From positions 1 through 8,905 of the forward strand of contig OMRS01000077.1 of assembly GCA_900313545.1 (NCBI GenBank): DNA of 8,905 bases, given 5' to 3'. Below are positions 6,456 through 8,905 of this stretch, piece after piece (the stretch's first letter is position 1; each line of letters begins with the position of its first letter). The notes under the pieces were generated by a model that worked only from the letters and a program-made list of their open reading frames with translations, was not told where the DNA came from and made no database searches. The position numbers and the translations under genes were made by a program. Source of the stretch: an uncultured Eubacteriales bacterium. Its GTDB lineage: Bacteria > Bacillota_A > Clostridia > Christensenellales > Aristaeellaceae.

Positions 6456-8111
6456 ATGAAGAAATCCCCATGGTTCTCTCTTGTCCTGATTGCCGTGATG
6501 CTGTGCCTGTGCCTCTCGCCGGTGCTGGCGGAAGAGGCGGCACAGGCGGCCCCCGCGGCGGAGGCTGCAGAGGTGGTGGAGGCGGCGGCTGAGGCCACGG
6601 AAACGGCCGGGGCGCCCTCCAGTCCGTTCTACATGACCCCCTGGTCCCTGCTCCCGGCGCTGATTGCCATCTGTCTGGCGCTGATCACCAAGGAGGTGTA
6701 TTCCTCCCTGTTCATCGGAATTGTTTCCGGCGGACTGCTGTATTCCTCCTTCAATTTTGAGGGGACCATTCTGCATGTGTTCAATGACGGCATCGTGGCG
6801 GCAGTGAGCGATGCCTACAATGTGGGCATTCTCGTGTTCCTGGTGATCCTGGGAACCCTGGTTGCCATGATGAACAAGGCGGGCGGCTCCGCGGCCTTTG
6901 GCCGCTGGGCCTCTGAACATATCAAGAGCCGTGCGGGAGCCCAGCTGGCCACCGTGGCCCTGGGCGTGCTGATCTTCATCGATGACTACTTCAACTGCCT
7001 GACGGTGGGTTCGGTGATGCGGCCCGTGACCGACAAGTACAAGGTCAGCCGCGCCAAGCTCGCCTACGTGATTGACGCCACGGCGGCGCCGGTGTGCATC
7101 ATCGCTCCGGTGTCCTCCTGGGCGGCTGCAGTGGCCAGCTATGTCTCGGATGGGAACGGCCTGAACCTGTTCATCCGTGCCATCCCGTTCAACTTCTATG
7201 CGATTTTGACCATCGTGATGATGATCTTCCTGGCGCTGACCCAGTTTGACTACGGTCCCATGCTGGTCCATGAGCGCAATGCCATTGAAAAGGGCGACCT
7301 TTTCTCCGGGAAAAAGAATTCAGAGGTGGCTGTTGAAGAAAACAGCAAGGGAAAGGTCATCGATCTGGTGTTCCCCATCGTGGTCCTGATCATTTGCTGC
7401 GTGATCGGCATGATCTACTCCGGCGGCTTCTTCAGCGGCGAAAACTTCATCGACGCCTTCTCCAACTCGGACGCTTCCGTGGGCCTGATGCTGGGCTCCT
7501 CCGTGGCGCTGGTGCTGGTCGTGGTCTTCTATCTCCTTCGCAGGGTGCTTGATTTCAAGACGCTGATGGAGTGCCTCCCGGAAGGATTCAAGGCCATGGT
7601 TCCCGCCATCCTGATTTTGACCTTCGCCTGGAGCCTGAAGCTCATGACCGACTCCCTGGGCGCCAAGGAGTTTGTGGCGAACCTGGTGCAGAACCAGGCT
7701 GCCGGATTCCAGTCCATGCTGCCGGCCATCATCTTCCTGATCGGATGCTTCCTGTCCTTTGCCACCGGAACCTCCTGGGGCACCTTTGGCATCCTGATCC
7801 CCATCACCCTCAGCGTGTTCCCGCTGACGGACCCGCTGGGCGTGGTCTGCGTTTCCGCCTGCATGGCCGGCGCGGTCTGCGGCGACCACTGCTCGCCCAT
7901 CAGCGATACCACCATCATGGCCAGTGCGGGCGCGCAGTGTGACCATGTCAGCCATGTGTCGACTCAGCTGCCCTACGCGCTCACCGTTGCCGCGGTCAGC
8001 TGCGTGGCCTATGCGATTTCCGGCTTTGTTCCCAATGCCCTGATCGTGCTCCCCCTGGCCATCGTTTTGATGATCGCAACGCTCCTTGTCGTGCGGAAGG
8101 TGATCAAGTAA
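6456..8111 (+). CDS. nhaC: NhaC-family membrane transporter, predicted lysine transporter (LysW group)
   Basis: A 551-residue polytopic membrane protein with about 10-12 hydrophobic segments. Family motifs are IFIDDYFNCLTVG (D176-D177), PVCIIAPVSSWAAA, FATGTSWGTFGILIP and GDHCSPISDTTIMAS (476-488), all typical of NhaC-type Na+/H+ antiporters. The lysine riboswitch in front points to lysine uptake. Comparative work on L-box regulons assigned such NhaC-like proteins (LysW) to lysine transport; ion coupling is unproven. Unusually, residues 1-25 look like a signal peptide (KK, hydrophobic core, SPVLA before EE), followed by an Ala/Glu-rich linker (26-55) before the first transport helix. ATG 6456 is chosen because it gives this MKK signal start and has AAGGA 11 nt upstream. 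ATG 6417 falls inside the terminator hairpin and ATG 6444 has no spacing to its ribosome site. It is a single-gene unit closed by a terminator. Confidence 0.92.
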   Translation: MKKSPWFSLVLIAVMLCLCLSPVLAEEAAQAAPAAEAAEVVEAAAEATETAGAPSSPFYMTPWSLLPALIAICLALITKEVYSSLFIGIVSGGLLYSSFNFEGTILHVFNDGIVAAVSDAYNVGILVFLVILGTLVAMMNKAGGSAAFGRWASEHIKSRAGAQLATVALGVLIFIDDYFNCLTVGSVMRPVTDKYKVSRAKLAYVIDATAAPVCIIAPVSSWAAAVASYVSDGNGLNLFIRAIPFNFYAILTIVMMIFLALTQFDYGPMLVHERNAIEKGDLFSGKKNSEVAVEENSKGKVIDLVFPIVVLIICCVIGMIYSGGFFSGENFIDAFSNSDASVGLMLGSSVALVLVVVFYLLRRVLDFKTLMECLPEGFKAMVPAILILTFAWSLKLMTDSLGAKEFVANLVQNQAAGFQSMLPAIIFLIGCFLSFATGTSWGTFGILIPITLSVFPLTDPLGVVCVSACMAGAVCGDHCSPISDTTIMASAGAQCDHVSHVSTQLPYALTVAAVSCVAYAISGFVPNALIVLPLAIVLMIATLLVVRKVIK

Positions 8112-8125
8112 CCTGACAAAACTCC

Positions 8126-8159
8126 TCCCCTGGATCCTTGCCGGATTCAGGGGATTTTT
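8126..8159 (+). terminator. Rho-independent terminator after the transporter
   Basis: Bases 8126-8137 pair with 8143-8154 (12 bp, one G-T wobble) around the loop TTGCC, followed by TTTTT (8155-8159). It lies 14 nt after the transporter stop codon and separates it from metG. Confidence 0.93.
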
Positions 8160-8187
8160 GCGCGCAAAGGGATGCGCTCAAAACCTG

Positions 8188-8217
8188 TTGCAATCCGTCA
8201 GGGCAAATTGCTATAAT
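8188..8217 (+). promoter_or_regulatory. Extended -10 promoter of metG
   Basis: TATAAT (8212-8217) is preceded by TGC (8209-8211), the extended -10 form. The -35 is TTGCAA (8188-8193; 4 of 6 matches, 18-bp spacer). The leader to the metG start is only about 30 nt, too short for a T-box or another riboswitch. Confidence 0.82.
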
Positions 8218-8252
8218 GCTTTGAATTCCTTTGAAAGGACGATATACAGCAC

Positions 8253-8905
8253 ATGAGCGAGAAACCTACCTATTATATTACCACGCCGATCTATTATCCC
8301 AGTGATAATCTGCATATCGGACACAGCTACTGCTCCACGGCCGCGGACACCATGGCCCGTTTCAAGAAGATGACGGGATATGATGTCTATTTCCTCACGG
8401 GCACCGATGAGCACGGCCAGAAAATCGAGCGCAAGGCCAGGGAGGCCGGAGTGACGCCCCAGGCCTATGTGGACCACATTGTATCCGGCATCAAGGACCT
8501 CTGGAAGCTGATGGATGTGGAGTACAGCGATTTCATCCGCACCACCGAGCCGCGGCATGTGGTGACCGTGCAGAAAATCTTCAAAAAGCTCCATGACCAG
8601 GGGGATATCTACAAGAGCGAGTATGAAGGGTGGTACTGTACCCCCTGCGAGTCCTTCTGGACCGAACTGCAGCTGAAGGACGGCTGCTGTCCGGACTGCG
8701 GGCGCCCGGTGGAGAAGACTAGGGAGGAAAGCTATTTCTTCAGGCTGTCCAAATACCAGGACTGGCTGATCGAATATATCAAGGACCATCCGGATTTCAT
8801 CCAGCCCTCCAGCAGGACCAGCGAGATGCTCAACAATTTCCTGCTGCCCGGACTGCAGGACCTGTGCGTGTCCCGGACCAGCCTGAAATGGGGGATCCCG
8901 GTGGA
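8253..8905 (+). CDS. metG: Methionyl-tRNA synthetase, N-terminal part (3' end outside window)
   Basis: The frame is open from ATG 8253 to the window edge (217 codons). The enzyme joins methionine to tRNA-Met using ATP and acts in the cytoplasm. The N-terminus [31 protein letters not shown] carries the class I HIGH motif (residues 21-24), followed by [13 protein letters not shown], the methionine and ATP site of MetRS. The connective insertion [12 protein letters not shown] then [10 protein letters not shown] gives one Zn-type site (C129, C132, C146, C149). [10 protein letters not shown] and [10 protein letters not shown] follow as in the bacterial enzyme; the KMSKS loop would lie past the edge. 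The ribosome site AAAGGA (8234-8239) is 13 nt from the start, a little far, but the start matches the family's N-terminus. It has its own promoter and a terminator upstream, so it is separate from the transporter unit. Confidence 0.96.
   Translation, partial: MSEKPTYYITTPIYYPSDNLHIGHSYCSTAADTMARFKKMTGYDVYFLTGTDEHGQKIERKAREAGVTPQAYVDHIVSGIKDLWKLMDVEYSDFIRTTEPRHVVTVQKIFKKLHDQGDIYKSEYEGWYCTPCESFWTELQLKDGCCPDCGRPVEKTREESYFFRLSKYQDWLIEYIKDHPDFIQPSSRTSEMLNNFLLPGLQDLCVSRTSLKWGIPV

Noticed and set aside
6209..6592. 127-codon + frame across the riboswitch and transporter start
   Set aside because: It runs through the structured aptamer and terminator and ends in a low-complexity Gly stretch that is the frame-shifted Ala/Glu linker of the transporter.
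6405..7271. - strand open frames opposite the transporter (also 7320-7955)
   Set aside because: Their composition (His, Gln, Gly, Asp and Arg rich) is the shadow of a hydrophobic membrane protein on the other strand. They have no motif or ribosome site.
8218..8252. T-box or other riboswitch before metG
   Set aside because: The leader from the predicted start site is about 30 nt, with none of the T-box elements and no terminator inside it.
8211..8789. 192-codon - strand frame opposite metG
   Set aside because: MetRS motifs (HIGH, the zinc cysteines) on the + strand account for this region; the - frame has no motif.
1..8905. CRISPR arrays, insertion sequences, toxin-antitoxin or phage genes
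   Set aside because: No repeat-spacer pattern, transposase motif, terminal inverted repeat or small paired toxin-antitoxin frames were seen on either strand.

Overview
The window looks like chromosomal DNA from a fairly GC-rich member of the Bacillota, most likely class Clostridia. The reasons are AGGAGG-type ribosome binding sites, TTGACA/TATAAT promoters, tRNA genes that encode their CCA ends, a lysine (L-box) riboswitch with a transcriptional terminator switch, a single-chain iron-sulfur L-serine dehydratase, and an EAL protein whose C-terminal PAS-like domain I associate with clostridial signalling proteins. I cannot name the genus. All protein genes are on the + strand; the two tRNA genes are on the - strand.

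Layout. Positions 1-1358 hold the end of an unrecognised gene that overlaps a GT-B glycosyltransferase, probably the tail of a surface-polysaccharide cluster. A perfect 15-bp hairpin flanked by A and T runs (1357-1397) terminates both this cluster and the oncoming tRNA transcript. tRNA-Thr(CGU) and tRNA-Pro(CGG) are read leftward from one consensus promoter. Between that promoter and the next gene is a divergent + strand promoter region carrying two palindromes. From 1780 to 6071 lie three closely spaced genes that look like one operon: an alpha/beta hydrolase of the acyl-CoA thioesterase/BAAT C-terminal type, L-serine dehydratase (sdaA), and a REC-GGDEF-EAL-PAS protein whose REC and GGDEF sites are degenerate while its EAL site is intact, so it is a predicted c-di-GMP phosphodiesterase.

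At 6182-6431 a perfect-consensus promoter drives a lysine riboswitch. Its P1 strand can pair either within the aptamer or in an antiterminator that excludes the downstream terminator. It controls an NhaC-family membrane transporter (6456-8111), which is therefore best read as a lysine-repressed lysine importer (the LysW group) rather than a housekeeping Na+/H+ antiporter. The transporter has an unusual predicted N-terminal signal sequence and an Ala/Glu-rich linker. A strong terminator follows, then an extended -10 promoter and the first 217 codons of methionyl-tRNA synthetase (metG), cut by the window edge.

Functionally the region combines amino-acid handling (serine breakdown, lysine uptake, Met-tRNA charging and two tRNAs) with c-di-GMP turnover. 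I see no mobile element, CRISPR array, phage gene or defence system. The most informative signals are the complete riboswitch, the transporter's odd N-terminus, and the apparent co-transcription of serine dehydratase with a c-di-GMP phosphodiesterase.
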